Source: Torreya grandis (Eukaryota; Streptophyta; Pinopsida; Cupressales; Taxaceae). Taken from it: a DNA stretch of 64,000 nucleotides. Below are positions 10,388 to 23,292 of this stretch, piece by piece. The first letter of the stretch is position 1. Every line of letters starts with the position of its first letter. Made by a program: the position numbers and the translations under genes. Where the stretch lies: the NCBI GenBank assembly GCA_037957365.1, contig JARHVA010008409.1, positions 62,001 through 126,000 of the forward strand, written 5' to 3'. The notes below the pieces were generated by a model. The model searched no databases. It was not told the DNA's origin and was given only the letters and a program-made list of their open reading frames with translations.

Positions 10388-13300
10388 TGTTGACCATTTT
10401 GACAACAAGTCAAACTGGGTCAACCCCCTATAGTATAATTTTTTTTATATGGGTGTAATATAATTCACTAGGGTGTTTCATAGTTAATTTTATTTGATTT
10501 CATATGTTATTAGCCTTGGTCATGGTCACATTTAGTCCTTATGTCATTTTATGTCATGTATGGGTCATATTTGGGTCATAAATGAAGGTGGTATAGTTTT
10601 ATTAGGTATGAAAGAATTATAAGATAATTATTAATGTACTTCATGTAGTTATCCATCATATTACTCATTAGTAATGTCAATACTAACTAGAAAACTTGCA
10701 TGTGTTAACTAAAATCAAGAAAACAAGTGAGAAAGAGGGAGTTTCAAATGTTGTATGGCCCATGGGAGAGAGTGGCACATGGAAGAATTTTTTTATAAGA
10801 CCATTGAGATTTAATAGCTCTATTTAAATTATTTAATTAATTTGGAAATTCCAAAATTGGATTAAAACCATTATATCTCTCCATTATTCCACTAGGTAAG
10901 CAGAATTAATCAGCATGTTTCATCTTGATATGGCCAATAGGAAGACTTACAAGTCATATTATCTTGGTGGTGGATATTAATTTATTTAATATTAAAATTT
11001 ATTATTGTATTTAAATTATTATATTCATATACTTTATGAACCATCCTTAACAAATTAACTATTCATTTTTACTTGTTTCCCACACCCTACAAGTTTTTCT
11101 CCTGTTTGAGCTATTCCATACAACTTAGTTGAATAAATTGCTTAAAAATGATTTTTAATTAATTTTATAATTTTTAACATGTTTTTTCATGGTTTTAAGT
11201 GATTATATGGGTCAAATAGTTCAAATTATAGGAATATCTCACTAGTGGACTAGTAATCAAATTTCACCACTTGCAGAAGGTTTCATTCTTTGTAATGGAT
11301 TCATGTGAATTTGATATGATGCGATTCATGTTTTTAATTTCATATTAATAACCTTATTTTTAATATAGTTCTCTTAATACCATGTATTGAGCAAGAACAT
11401 AATCATATGTAACACACAATCAACTCTTAGTAAGTTTCCAACCATAATCATGGTCTTGAGGTGTGAAAACATTCATGGGAGGTATATTAAGAGTTTAAAT
11501 ATGTTTAAAATATTACTTAATCATAAAAAATAAGTAAAATTTCCTTAAAAAATCATATTATATATTGTGAAAATCAATCCTCATGCATGCACAGTCATCC
11601 ACCATGAATTAACACCTACATGTGATATAAAGAAGATCAACCACATTAAAAAGGAGAAGTTATATGTTTTCAAGTCCCATATGATTGAAAAGTTTAATTA
11701 TAAAATATTTATGAGAATTAATAATTATTTTAGGATCCTTCACCATGCATATTATTCATGATGGTGCCCACTGTCTTGTCTATAATTAAATGTATATCTA
11801 TAGTTGCCCTCAAGAGATGATCACATTGAAAGGGAGTATTTGAGTTGAATGAGGTGATTTATGGTGAAAAGAGTTAATTTTAAGATTAATATAAGTTATA
11901 AAACTCATTTAATATTCATATATAATTCATTCTATCAACTTTATCATAGTCAGTACCTTGTATATAAAAATACACACCTACAGGTGGCCCCACATAGATT
12001 TGAAAGTGTTTCATGAAGGATTTTAGCATGATTAGATACCTTAATTAGGTTTTTGGAGTTATAATATGACATGATAACCTTATTTTAATAATTTTATTGG
12101 AAATAAATGTTGATAATCATCTTCAAGTTGAAGGATTGATATTTTGGGATAGTTTCCCTAAAACACCAAAATAGAGGCCTAAACACTTTTGGAGATGCCA
12201 AATGATGATTTCACATAGTGTTTTGATCAATCCAAATGTTTCCATATTGTATACCTATCCTATGGTAAGATCCTTGAAAAAATTAATGGATGTGTGACTA
12301 GAGGAGAGTAATATTTTAAGGACTTTAAAGTACATATTTGTTCACTACAAATATTCAGTGGTCTATATAGGATTTAAAGTCTAAATAACTTTAAAATCTA
12401 AAATTAAAATGCAAGAGAATATATATGTATTAACAGTGGTATTATAATGGTAAAGAATCCACTAATGCTTAAAAGGTCATAAAAAAGGTTAAAATGTAGG
12501 GTTTTAATCCCATCAACATGTACAAGTGTGCTTTGCCCTATGATAACATACCTATAGTTGACTGTAAATTGCTATATCATCCACGGGGTGAGTCTAGACA
12601 TGGAAACACAAATATTTTCTAGTGAAATATGCCTTAAAGACTTAAAAATATATAAAAATATTTGTGTCACTAATTTCAACGTTAATTTTCACCTACAAGA
12701 CCCCTACCTAATCCAAATTGGTTAACCATAGTTGATTATAGTTTGATAGTGAGTAGAAAATAATGATTTGGAAGATGGTATAGCATGGACATGACTTGGA
12801 TAGATAAAAATTGATAAAAAATGACCTTTGAGGATCCAATTAATTCGTTGGTAATTTTTTTCAAGTTTTAAACATGTACTACCACTTATAAGTGTCCATC
12901 TCAAATAAGAAAACATAATCAATAATCCATATCAGTCCAAGTGAGAGGTAAGGAAATGAAAGGTTGAAAAATGTTTTTATGTTAAACATGTTTGAAAAGG
13001 AATTTAAAGTGTCATGAAAATGTCATAAGGCTCTTACCATATGGAGAAAATGTAGATAAAGGCCTAAATAATGCAACCTATATTCTATATTCAAGACCTG
13101 GACACAATCAATAGTTTGCACATGTCTATCTTGGGATTTTGAGGCATTTTGGGATAGAAGGGGTACCATCCAGCTTTGAAAATTTGTAAATAGAATATCC
13201 ATCACTTGGAGAAGCCCACCATACCTAAATTTTTTATGGGGTAATATGGGAAGTTCCATCTATTTTATCTTAGATAAAGGGCACTCCCCAAAGATGCAAA

Positions 13301-14653
13301 TCATATAGGTTGGTCATGAAAAGGAGAATAAGGTAGGGTGAGGGTTGATGAAACCTTGAAATAATATGTTTAGGGATGTAATAAAAATGGATTAATAAGA
13401 AAACTAATGGACATAGGTTGATAACCCAATATGATGGCCCAAATTCACAAGTACGTAGGTAGACCTTTAGGTCTAAACTAGGCCTATTACCTTTTGGATA
13501 GCCACTATTACATTTGGAACTAAATGAGAGTACCAATGAGTTATAAAATATTAATAGGTGATTTTTGAGTGTGTTCAATATTTTATCATGAAAAGAAGAC
13601 CATAGGTAAGCCATTTCTTAGCTCAAACCACAATAGGCTTGCACAGAATGGATGGAAGATCTTGAAAGTAACTTTTGAAGCTCATATATACATGGAAATT
13701 TTACATGGGAGTTTAAGGAGTTAAGGAATGATGAATGAGGTCTTGAATATTTTTTTTGTGGAATTTGTTTTCAAATCCAAAATCAGACCTATATGAACAA
13801 TCCTTAGAGGTAAAAATTACTCTAAACCCTCTAAAACCCTTCTTAAATACCTAATTTGGAATATTAAGTAAGAGAGGAGTCTATAATTCATGGAATTACT
13901 TGGGGGATGATTATAAATTATATATGAATCTTTAGTGCTCCTCCCCATCAGCTTGAGTTTTACCTTACCTATATTGATAGGGCATAAAATGTCTTTATTA
14001 AATAATTTTGGTGTTATGAAGGTATTAAGGGGTATAAAATGATGAAATAAACTTTGAAAGAGATTTTGTGACTTAATATAACTCACCATATTAATTTATT
14101 GTCTCAATTAAGTGTATAAGTTCCTCTAAAAGTGGCTTCATCTTAGCTAGTCAAAACTAGGATAGTGAATAAGCAAGTGACATAGATAAAGTTCTAAGTG
14201 GGAGTAATTTTAAGGTATTCCTAAGGAATATAAGGTAATGAGTAGTAATAAATAGTTTCATACACTCTGATTTATGGATGACATGGGAAAAATTAAGATA
14301 AAATTAGGTGCCAAGTGTGGAGGGTGAATGAATTAGGAGTTATTTAGACTACAAGCTATGATAACTCATGTCCAAAATAATATTGATTATTAGGAATGCA
14401 ACCAATGCATATTGGATCAAGTATAAAACTCCTCCCTTTTATTTAAATCATCAAATATATCCCTATTTATCTATTTGATGTTCCAAGAAGGCCAAATGAA
14501 GAAGGTAATTTTATGAGTAGTTAGTTAAGGAGTTATACACCACATTTAAGGAGTTTCATGTTTTTAGGAAAATTTATCCAAGTAGACCTTGCATTTTATA
14601 TTAAATATTCCTCTCTTTAACATGTGTAACTCTTTTTCTATTCCTGACATATG
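10388..14653 (+). repeat. Right LTR of element A, first part
   Basis: Starts TGTTGACC after a weak purine-rich stretch (ccattgggaaattgccaaga) and aligns with the left LTR from 1582 to about 5836. It is interrupted by element E1. Decay differs from the left copy by many substitutions and small indels. Open frames on the minus strand at 13023-13259 and 13270-13614 have decayed counterparts in the left LTR (see findings). Confidence 0.85.
10390..10423. promoter_or_regulatory. Inverted W-box repeat at the LTR start (right copy)
   Basis: TTGACCATTTTGAC, five bases, then GTCAAACTGGGTCAA. It differs from the left copy at two positions and keeps all four TGAC/GTCA cores, although the surrounding LTR is strongly diverged. 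Confidence 0.55.
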
Positions 14654-16722
14654 TTTTTTGAGCATATTCATTGATGTTAAGTTGTCATTAATTTCAAAGA
14701 GAACATGATTCATAGTGCATTATTGATAAAGTGTTAAGTTTTGATAGCTTGGATAGCATATAGAATATGTAAGGATAAATAAGATGTCATGAGTCATCTA
14801 AATATGTCTTGGTGAAGCTCTGGTATGTCACTTGATCATTTGGGACAAGAAACAAACATATTTTAGCTTGAGAGAAGTTAGACCATCATTTCACGTCATG
14901 TAGATATGTATGAACCAACATGTTTTTGCATTTATTTTAGGCTCTTAGAAAGTAAATTTGGTCAAAAAAATTCATGGTGATGTTGTATATAGTTCCAAAA
15001 GGTACCCTAAAAATTTGGAGTCCTGAATTATTTTCTAGCTTGAGATATAAATATTCAAAGTTGCTCTAGAATATTGTGATGGGCTAAAGACCATAAAATT
15101 TAACTACGTTGAAGTCTGAGGTCAACTATTCATTATATCTATTGGTGCATGTTAAATCATATATATTGATATAATGATGCACATAAAACTCAATATGTAA
15201 GAGATGAATGTGCTAGTGACATGTGTCACATTCATAGATCTTGGATAGAATATCAATGGTTCATGGATTATCATGTATTAATAACATTAATTCTATGGGT
15301 CAAGTCAAAAAGTTAAAGTGCATAGAAGGAATTCATAACTACTAAGTTGTACAATCATGGGAGATTTAATCTAGATCTAACAGTGATAATTTCAAGATAA
15401 AGATAGAACTAATTAGATGAGACTAATGGTGTGTATTTATCCATAGTTACCAGGATATACAAGATGAGCTTAAAGTGATTGATATTTAATGTTTGTATAG
15501 TGATCATTAGAATTCAAATATTCAAATTAATGAGGGAAAACCAATGTTCAATTTTTAGGCTATAATGTTTGATCTAGGATGAATTTCATGATGTAGTAAA
15601 AAGCAAATTTGGAGAGTAATTTAAGGCACATCCATTAAATCTAGTTATAAAGTGTGAATATTTGTACAATCAAGGTTATAGAGCTTCAAATTTGATTGTG
15701 TTCATTCATTATGTTATTGGGTAAAAAATAATGTTTAATCAAATTATGATTTAGTAGAAGAGTGTTTTGGTGGTATTACGTAATCACATGAAGATGTATT
15801 ATGGGTCATACAAAGTGAACTTGGGTATCTGAGATTGATTTTTTGTTTTTAATTTTCTCAATGGAGTAGTAAATGGGTGAATAGGTCTCCATGAGACTTA
15901 TAAGGGATACTAAGGTCTAATTGAAAGGTATAACTACTTAAGTGTGACTTGTAGATGCTATGGTCAACTTGTGAAGATGATATTGAGTTTTATATTAGCA
16001 TGTTAGATGTATTAATTATTAAGACAAGTCTTATGGTTAACCAAGAAGTTGATATGCATGAGGAATTTATTAATAGTGGAGACCAAGGCAATGGTTTATG
16101 GACTTGAATGTGTAGGAATTAAAATATTAGAAGATAGAGACAAAGGAGAGAGATCAGAGATAGTGTGATTAGTGGATTGACTAAAGTACATAATAGATTG
16201 AGGATGAGTGAAGAAGACTAGAGAGATACAGAAGGGTTTTCTGGATGTATTTCTTGAATCATAAAGTTTGAGTGTGTGTTAATAGGGTGATAAATATATT
16301 TTATATATTATTTATCTAATTATATTGATTTTTAGTTAGAATTCTAGAGCTATTAATTTCATAGGTGTTGTGTGTGTGCTCAACATCTAGAGCGAGTGGG
16401 TGATTATTCATACTTAGGGGTGGGTGATCCTTGTGGAGTGGGTGCTTCACTAAAAGTGTTTCATGTTTGTAATAATATTATAGGATAGGTATTCCATGTG
16501 TTTACTAGATTGATAATGTGTTTTACTCCACAAGAGGTTTTTGCTTGTTGATCTTATGTTATCTGTGTGATCTTGCATCATCTTGCTTATTCATTATGAT
16601 GAAAATCTTATATAGTTTATGAATACATTTAGTCATTTATTAAGAGTTTGAAAGGATTGAAATTAAAGTTTGAAATATATTGAATCACTAATTAATCCCC
16701 CTCTCAGTGATTATACCTCCAA
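14654..16722 (+). repeat. Left LTR of E1
   Basis: Aligns throughout with 20304-22358; for example gcatattcattgatgttaag at 14662 matches gcatagtcattgatgttagg at 20311. The 3' part has the motif found in all Copia LTRs of the window, a TTTTACTCC..AAGAGG box (16522-16538). It ends ...acctccaa before the primer-binding site. Confidence 0.85.
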
Positions 16723-16724
16723 TA

Positions 16725-16744
16725 ATTTGAATTAGAATAAGACC
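16725..16744 (+). other. Primer-binding site of E1
   Basis: The sequence aatttgaattagaataagac is a decayed form of the initiator-tRNA-Met site (TTGGTATCAGAGCAAGAC type). The copy in E2 (54490) is better preserved, which supports the reading. Confidence 0.55.
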
Positions 16745-16871
16745 TTCATTACAAGTTTAAAGACTTGAAGGTGATCCAAGGTACGTTATGGAATGTCGAT
16801 AGATTCAATGTTTCTTTAATAAGAAAGCACCATTATTTAGTCAGTAAAATTATGCTTTATATATTATAAGG

Positions 16872-19260
16872 ATGAGTACATACATCATGTCTTTAGGGTT
16901 TGATATTTGGCAATCTATCATGGATGGTTATTCTAAACCAACTACTCCTCCAACTAGTGTTATTAACATTAAGTTGAGTGAGAATAACTCAAAAGCTAAG
17001 AATGATATAATTTGTAGTCTATCCAAGGTTGAGTCCATAAAAGTGATCCATTTCAAGTTTACTAATTAAATTAGGGTCAAATTATATATTATCTATGAAG
17101 GAGACTCTAAGGTAAAATTGGCCAAGTTGCAGGCCTACCACAGACAATTTGAAGTTCTCAAAATGAAGGAAAAGGATATTGTGGCATCCACTAATATAAG
17201 GGTTGATGAGGTAATAAATGTGATCAAAAGTTCTTGGAGAGATAATTGATGAAGCTAATATACTAAAAAAGGTATATAGGACTCTTACACTCAAGTTTGA
17301 TTCAAAGGTTTATGTTAGAGAAGAAATTCAACATCTTACTCAAATGAAGATGGATTAATTACATGACATCCTTACTACCTATGAAATGAGAGTTGATGAA
17401 TATAAACATCCAAAGATGGAATAAACCTTCAAGATGACTAAGGAGAAAAACTTAATGAATAAGAAGTTAAGTCTTGAATATTCTTGTCTTAATGAAGATC
17501 AACTTGAAGCCATGATTATAAGAAAATTTAATGTAGGATCAAGTAAGTATGAAGGAAAAATTCCTTTCAAATTTTTTTCATGTGGTAAAGTTAGTCATTT
17601 TCTAGATATATATCTATGTATATACAAGTATAAACATAAATAATCTCATAAGGAATTTCATGAGGATGATCACAAGAAGTTTAAGGGTCCTAGCAAGTAC
17701 AAAAAGTTATTCAATAAGAAAATTGGAAAGAAGGAATCATACAAATGTAGTAAGATCCTTTACCATGAATAATATAGTAACTTATCTATAGAAGAATTAT
17801 TAAACATATCTAATAATGATGATTCTTTTCATAATGGGGACATGGAGACATTATTCATGGCTCTTAATGATTATGAAGGTGAATGTTCTTAAAGCAGAGT
17901 TTTTTTTAGTGGAGAAAGATCAAAGGAAGAAGATGAAAATTCGATCTTGAAGATAAATATCTAGATACTATGGAAGAAATTTAAATGATACAAATAAAGA
18001 ACATAAAATAAGATTCCTTGATCAAATCCTATGAGGAGGAAATTGGACTTTTTGAAGGAAGGCTAAGTAATGAAGTCAAGGAGCATGATGAGATCACACA
18101 ACTTGAAACTCATATTTTTACTCTTGATTAAGAAGTAAAGAATAAAGATGAATAATGTATCATGTATCAATAAAAGATAGAGTCTTTATAGATGAAACTA
18201 AAGTATCATATGAGTAAAGATATAATTGATGATTTAGTTAATAAGGATTAATTGATTAATTCTCTTTAAGATATTAAGATTGAGAAGAAAATGAACAAAT
18301 ATAGGTTGTCACAAATAAAGGAATATGGAGAATAATTTAGTGTGTTTGAATTAAGATTGAATGATGACACTAGGGAACATTAAGATACTATCAAGAATCT
18401 CAACAACCAATTACAAACTATGTCTACAAGCCTAAAAACCAAAGGACATGAGAGTTTAAGTTATGTAATTGAAAATGAGTCACTAAAAGATGAGTTAGAT
18501 AAGACATATTGTAAGGTGAAGTCATTTATAAAGTTTTAAAAGAGAATAAATGATCTTGATAATAATCTGAGTGGTCAAAAGCATGTAAGTGATAGAACTA
18601 GTCTTGGATATAAATAAGAACAAAAGCATGTAATTCAAGACAAGATAAAGGCTGATGTGAAGAAAGACAATCCAACTTTGAAGACCAATAATCAATAAAG
18701 GAATGAAGGTATTAGCATAATGAAGTTAAATTAGATCAGCAAACCGAATTCTATGAGGTATGTTAATTTTAATGGTCATTGTTACTTCTATAATTAGTTC
18801 GGTCATACATCAAAAGATTGTAAAAGATCCTCAAAGAATGAATTTTCATTAAATTATGAGAAATACAATGGTGCATGAAGAACATCATCATTGAAGATAG
18901 TCAACATGTTTAGAAGGAAAGAATGACATCTTTTTCTACAAGTGTTAAGGATTTGGTCATATTACAAATTTGTATAATATCCTTATCAGGAGACCAAATC
19001 ATTAGGTACATGAATGAATTCATGAAAATCTAAGGAATCATCATATGTCTCAATCAAAAGTTATGCAAAATCTAAGAAATATCATTTGTTTCAATTATCA
19101 TGAGATAGGTTACATAGAAAGGTTCTACAAGAACGATTAGTATTCCACTCCAAATATTATCAATCCTAACATGAAGAGGAGCCATAGTGAATGGAGGCCA
19201 AAGAAGGTAAATGAAAAACAGGTTAAAACTAGATTATTTTCCATGAAAAAATAGATAACA
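16872..19260 (+). pseudogene. gag: Copia gag with three decayed zinc knuckles, E1
   Basis: Capsid/nucleocapsid protein of a Ty1/Copia element. It begins at ATG 16872 with MSTYIMSLGFDIWQSIMDGY, then PTTPPTS, LSENNSKAKNDIICSLSKVE and, after a TAA at 17067, the continuation YEGDSKVKLAKLQAYHRQFE. These are hallmarks of the Copia gag (UBN2/Retrotran_gag_2) domain. A first knuckle-like FFSCGKVSHF lies near 17573. A charged, probably coiled-coil stretch rich in Lys/Glu/Asp follows (about 17700-18650). A second knuckle at 18780-18821 reads CYFYN*FGHTSKDC, with its second Cys changed to Tyr. A third near 19087-19126 (CFNYHEIGYIERFY) has Cys and His changed to Tyr. Several stops and frameshifts; not functional. 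Confidence 0.75.
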
Positions 19261-20290
19261 AGTTCAATTATAAAGGAATAAGCCTTATCTACCTAGATGG
19301 ACAAGGAAATTAAGCAAGATCTTAACATAAAATAAAAGACTAAGGTTGAGAACTCGTTCAAAGACAATCTAAAGATGAGGAAGGACTTCAAGTCAAGTGA
19401 GAGCATGGAGATATGGGAATTTCCAATGTTTTGGGATATTTAGTCCCTCTATGATAGGTGGGTATATCTATATATGCTTCATAGGAGACATATTTTTATG
19501 TGGAAGAAAGTTTGTGTACTCTAGGTAATGATGAAAGTTCCAATCAATACAGAGCTTGGAGGCAAATGGCAAGCAAGAGATTGTGAAAAATATGCTTGTA
19601 GACGAAGGAATTTGTGAAATTTAAATTATTTTTAGTGTTGGTTCAAGAAGTTGATCAGTCAAGACAAGGATAAGTATTCTTAGGACAAGAATTTCATTTG
19701 AAGATATATTTGGCTAAGGGGGAGATAACTCAATTAGCTTGTGTGTCTTGAAGAAGATATGCATGATGTAAATGGAAACATAAGTGAGATATTCTAGTCA
19801 TGATGAAATGGGAAGATGTCTACTCAAGAATATTTCTATGATGACTTGATCAAACCAAGTCATTTATTTTGACAAGGTATTGAATCTTCATACATAAGCA
19901 AAGAGAGCTTGTGAGTTATATATATAGATAGGTCCAAGGTTTAGAAAATCCCAAGTTCAAGATTGGTATGGTAACAAGAGACATGAGATGTAAATTGATG
20001 TTAGGGGGATCTTTAAAATATCTATGAGTAGTTTGTTAGGTCTAAAGATCAGAGAAGTTTAAGTTTAGATTGGTACATGTCAAAGGGCAAGCAATTATTT
20101 CATATGCATAAAAGTACATAATATCTTGAGCATCTTAAATAGTAATTGAATGCATATATATTAATGAGGAATCTTTGTTGGCATGATGAGGAAGAGACCC
20201 TTCGTCATTAATGTCAAAGGGGGAGAAATATTAAAATGAAGAAGATCAAATGAGTATAGAGTCATTCTGAGGGTGTTTTACCATCAATGA
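19261..20290 (+). other. E1 region between gag and right LTR
   Basis: No Copia pol domain could be read in any plus frame: no protease triad, no integrase zinc finger or catalytic acids, no RT motif. It holds two extra polypurine-tract-like motifs, AAGGGGGAGA at 19716-19725 and AAAGGGGGAGA at 20216-20226. It reads like the untranslated 3' part that usually follows pol in Copia elements. Confidence 0.55.
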
Positions 20291-20302
20291 CAAAGGGGGA
20301 GA
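20291..20302 (+). other. Polypurine tract of E1
   Basis: CAAAGGGGGAGA directly precedes the right LTR start TGTTGAGC at 20304. This is the textbook Copia second-strand primer site and fixes orientation and LTR border. Confidence 0.85.
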
Positions 20303-20303
20303 T

Positions 20304-22358
20304 TGTTGAGCATAGTCATTGATGTTAGGTTGTCATTAATGTCAAAGATAGAATGGTTCATAGTGAATTATTGACAAAGCATTATGTTTTGATATCTTAG
20401 AGAGCATATGGAATATGTAATGATAATTAAGAGTTTGTGAGTCATATATGGATGTATTGGGGAAGATATGGTGTGTCAATTGATCAATTGGAACAATAGA
20501 CAACCATCTTCTAGATTGAGATAAATTAGACCATCACTGAACATCATGAAAATATGTATGAACCAAAAAGTTTGTGTATTTATTTTAGGCACTTAGTAAG
20601 TCAACTTTGGTTAAATGTTTTCATGGTGATGTTGTATATAGTTCTAAGAAGGTACCCTAAGATTTAGAGTCCTGATGTGTCTTCTATCTTGAGATATAAA
20701 AATTCAAAGTTGTTCTAGAAGACTATGATAGGACAGAGACTATCAAGTTTAACTACATTGAAATCTAAGGTCAACTAGTCAGTAGATCTAATGGTGAATG
20801 TTAAATCATAGATCTTGATCCAATGGTGTTCATAAAATTCAATATGTCAAATATGAATGTGCTAGTGATGTGTGTCATATTCATAGAGTTTGGATATAAG
20901 AAAAATGATTCATGGATGATCATGTAGTCAAATTATCGATGGTGTGGGATGAGTCAAAATGTCAATGTGAATAGAAGGCACATAGAGCTACCAAGTGGTA
21001 CAATCATGGGAGATCTAATCTAGATCTAATGGTGAGAATTATAAAATAAAGATTGAGATATTTAGAAGATATTGATGGTGCATATTTTTCCATAGTTTCT
21101 AAGGTGCATTAGATCAATTTAAAGTTCTCAATTTTTAATATTTATATAGTGACTGTTGGAATTCAAATATTCAAAATAATTAAGGAAAACCAATGCTCAA
21201 TTTTTGGGCTATAAATTTTCATCTAAGATGAATTTGTTGATGTAGTATAAACCAAAGTTATAGAGGACTTCAAGACACATCCATTGAATATATTTATAAG
21301 GTTTGAATGTTTGTATATTCAAGGTTATGAAGACTCAAAGCTGACTATGTGTTCATTCATGGTGTTCCTATGTATAAAATAATGTTTGATCAAATTTTGA
21401 TTTAACATATGGGTGTTTTGGTAGAAGCTGTCATGTGAAGATGTCTTAGGGATCATATGGAGTGGACCTAAGTAATTGACTTTTTTTCTTAATTTTCTAG
21501 TTACAGTGCTAAATGGGTGAATAGGTCTCCATGAGACCTATAATGGATACTAAGGTCTAATTGAAAGGCATAATTACTTAAGTTTGACCCATAGATGCTA
21601 TGTACAAATTGTGAAGATGATATTGAGATTTGTATTAGCATGTTAGATGACTTCATGGTTTAGGAAATACTTATGGCCACCAGAAACTTGATATGAATGA
21701 GTTCTCTATAAATAATGTATATTAAGGAAATGATTTTTAGACATTAATCCATATGAATTAAGAGATCAGAAGATAGAGACAAAGGAGAGAGATTAGATAT
21801 AGTGTGCATAGTAGATGGACTAAAGTACGAAATAGATTTAAGATTAGTGAATAAGACTAGAGAGATCAAAAAGGGTGTTCTAGATGCATTGCTTATATGA
21901 TCAAGTCTTAGTGTGTGTATGAATGGGATGATAGAGAGTTGTTATACATTATTTCTCCAATTAGATTGATATACAATTAGAGTTCTAGAGCTATTGATTT
22001 GATAGGTGTTGTGTGGGTGCTTAACATCTAGAAGAAGTGGGTGTATGTTCATAATTAGGTGTGGCTACTCCTTATGAATTAGGTGCTTCAAGTGTCTCTT
22101 GTTTGTAATAATATTATATTAAAATTATACCATGTGTTTTTAGGCTTGAGAGTGGGTTTTATTACCCAAGAGGGTTTCCCATGTAGATCTTATGTTATGT
22201 TTGTGATCTTGCATCATCTTGCATATTCATTATGATGAACATCTTGTATGCTTTTTGAATACTTATCATCATTAATTAAGAGTTTTAAAGGATTGGAGTT
22301 GAAGTTTGAAATATCTCTCATCACTAATTCACCACCTTCTTAGTGATTGTACCTGCTA
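20304..22358 (+). repeat. Right LTR of E1
   Basis: Begins TGTTGAGCATAGTCATTGAT after the polypurine tract and matches 14654-16722. The conserved 3' box reads TTTTATTACCCAAGAGGGTT and then TCCCATG (about 22157-22183). It ends near acctgcta, followed by the resumed LTR of element A. Confidence 0.85.
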
Positions 22359-23292
22359 TAATGTTCTAGTGACTATTGGACTTCTTTCTCTTTTCTTCTC
22401 TCTCAAAATCTATAAGTAGAAGTGATTTCGGCTCTTTTAGACTAATACCACACCATGTATGGTAAATCATTATTATAATGACATTTTATTTTGAATTTTA
22501 AAAATAAATACAAGTTTGTTACTGAGTTTAATAACATTTGTCGAAGTGTGCAAAGTGATGTATGATGAAGTTGATGATAATCATGTATCCTTGTTTTCCT
22601 TATCCTTTCATGTTAATGCAAAAGTTACTATTATAATAGTTAATATAAAGTGTATCTACTATGTTAGGCTCATTTGAAATGTATAATTATCCTTATAATG
22701 TGAAATCTTCCCTTTGGTTTACTTTCCTTTTGTTGTCTCATACATATCACCTCTATGTTAAAACATTTATGTAAGAATCTTTTAGGACTTGGAAGGTAGT
22801 TTATATGTCTTGTTTAATTATGATATAAGTATGATGGTATTGTGGAAAGAATATTAGTGTATCACTACCTTATAATAGTTTAATTTCATTCAAACTTATA
22901 TCTCTTTTCCCTTTGGTTTACTTTTCTTTTGTTGTCTCATACATATCACCTCTATGTTAAAACATCTATGTAAGAATATTTTAGGACTTGGAAGGTAGTT
23001 TATATGTCTTGTTTAATTATGATATAAGTATGATGGTATTGTGGAAAGAATATTAGTGTATCACTACCTTATAATAGTTTAATTTCATGCAAACTTCTAT
23101 CTCTTTTCCAACAAGTAATTATTTAAGTAGGTGATAAGCACTTCAAGGCATGTTTCGGTAGCTAGCCCTTAAACCTAGATGTCTAATTATACTATAGGTA
23201 CATCCACATACCTATAAATATTCCCATTTATTGAAAATATAGAGGATGATTTAAAAACCTTATCTATGGTGATAAATTTGGTGATAATAGTT
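22359..23292 (+). repeat. Right LTR of element A, resumed part
   Basis: Continues the alignment with 5837-6586 of the left LTR (atgttctagtgactattgga; then ctcttttagactaataccac). It is longer than the left counterpart because of a 199-bp tandem duplication at about 22709-23106. The end near gtgataatagtt matches gtgacaatagtt at the left LTR end. Confidence 0.82.
22709..23106 (+). repeat. 199-bp near-identical tandem duplication in right LTR A
   Basis: Two copies begin at about 22710 and 22909, each starting ccctttggtttacttt and ending in tatctctttt. They differ at only a few positions, while the LTR around them differs heavily from the left LTR, which has one copy (about 6175-6415). The duplication is therefore much younger than the element. 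Confidence 0.85.

Larger units (their letters stand above)
14654..22358 (+). mobile_element. Element E1: gag-only Copia retrotransposon nested in LTR A
   Basis: Two direct repeats of about 2.06 kb (14654-16722 and 20304-22358) flank 3.6 kb with a tRNA-Met-type primer-binding site, a long Copia gag and a classical polypurine tract. It interrupts the right LTR of A: the sequence before 14654 and after 22358 joins to match 5827-5860 of the left LTR. Flanks read atatg (14649-14653) and taatg (22359-22363), a possible decayed 5-bp target duplication. No protease, integrase, RT or RNase H was found, so it resembles the TR-GAG class of non-autonomous elements. Confidence 0.83.
1582..23292 (+). mobile_element. 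Element A: Tat-like Ty3 LTR retrotransposon with giant LTRs
   Basis: Two long direct repeats (about 1582-6586 and 10388-23292, the second split by element E1) flank a 3.8-kb interior. The interior has a primer-binding site, a Tat-type gag and a retropepsin. LTRs of about 5 kb recall the giant LTRs of the Ogre/Tat lineage. No reverse transcriptase, RNase H or integrase is visible between the protease and the right LTR, so the element looks non-autonomous or internally deleted. Both LTR copies are decayed and differ at many positions, so the insertion is old. No clear target-site duplication was found at the outer ends. Confidence 0.82.
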
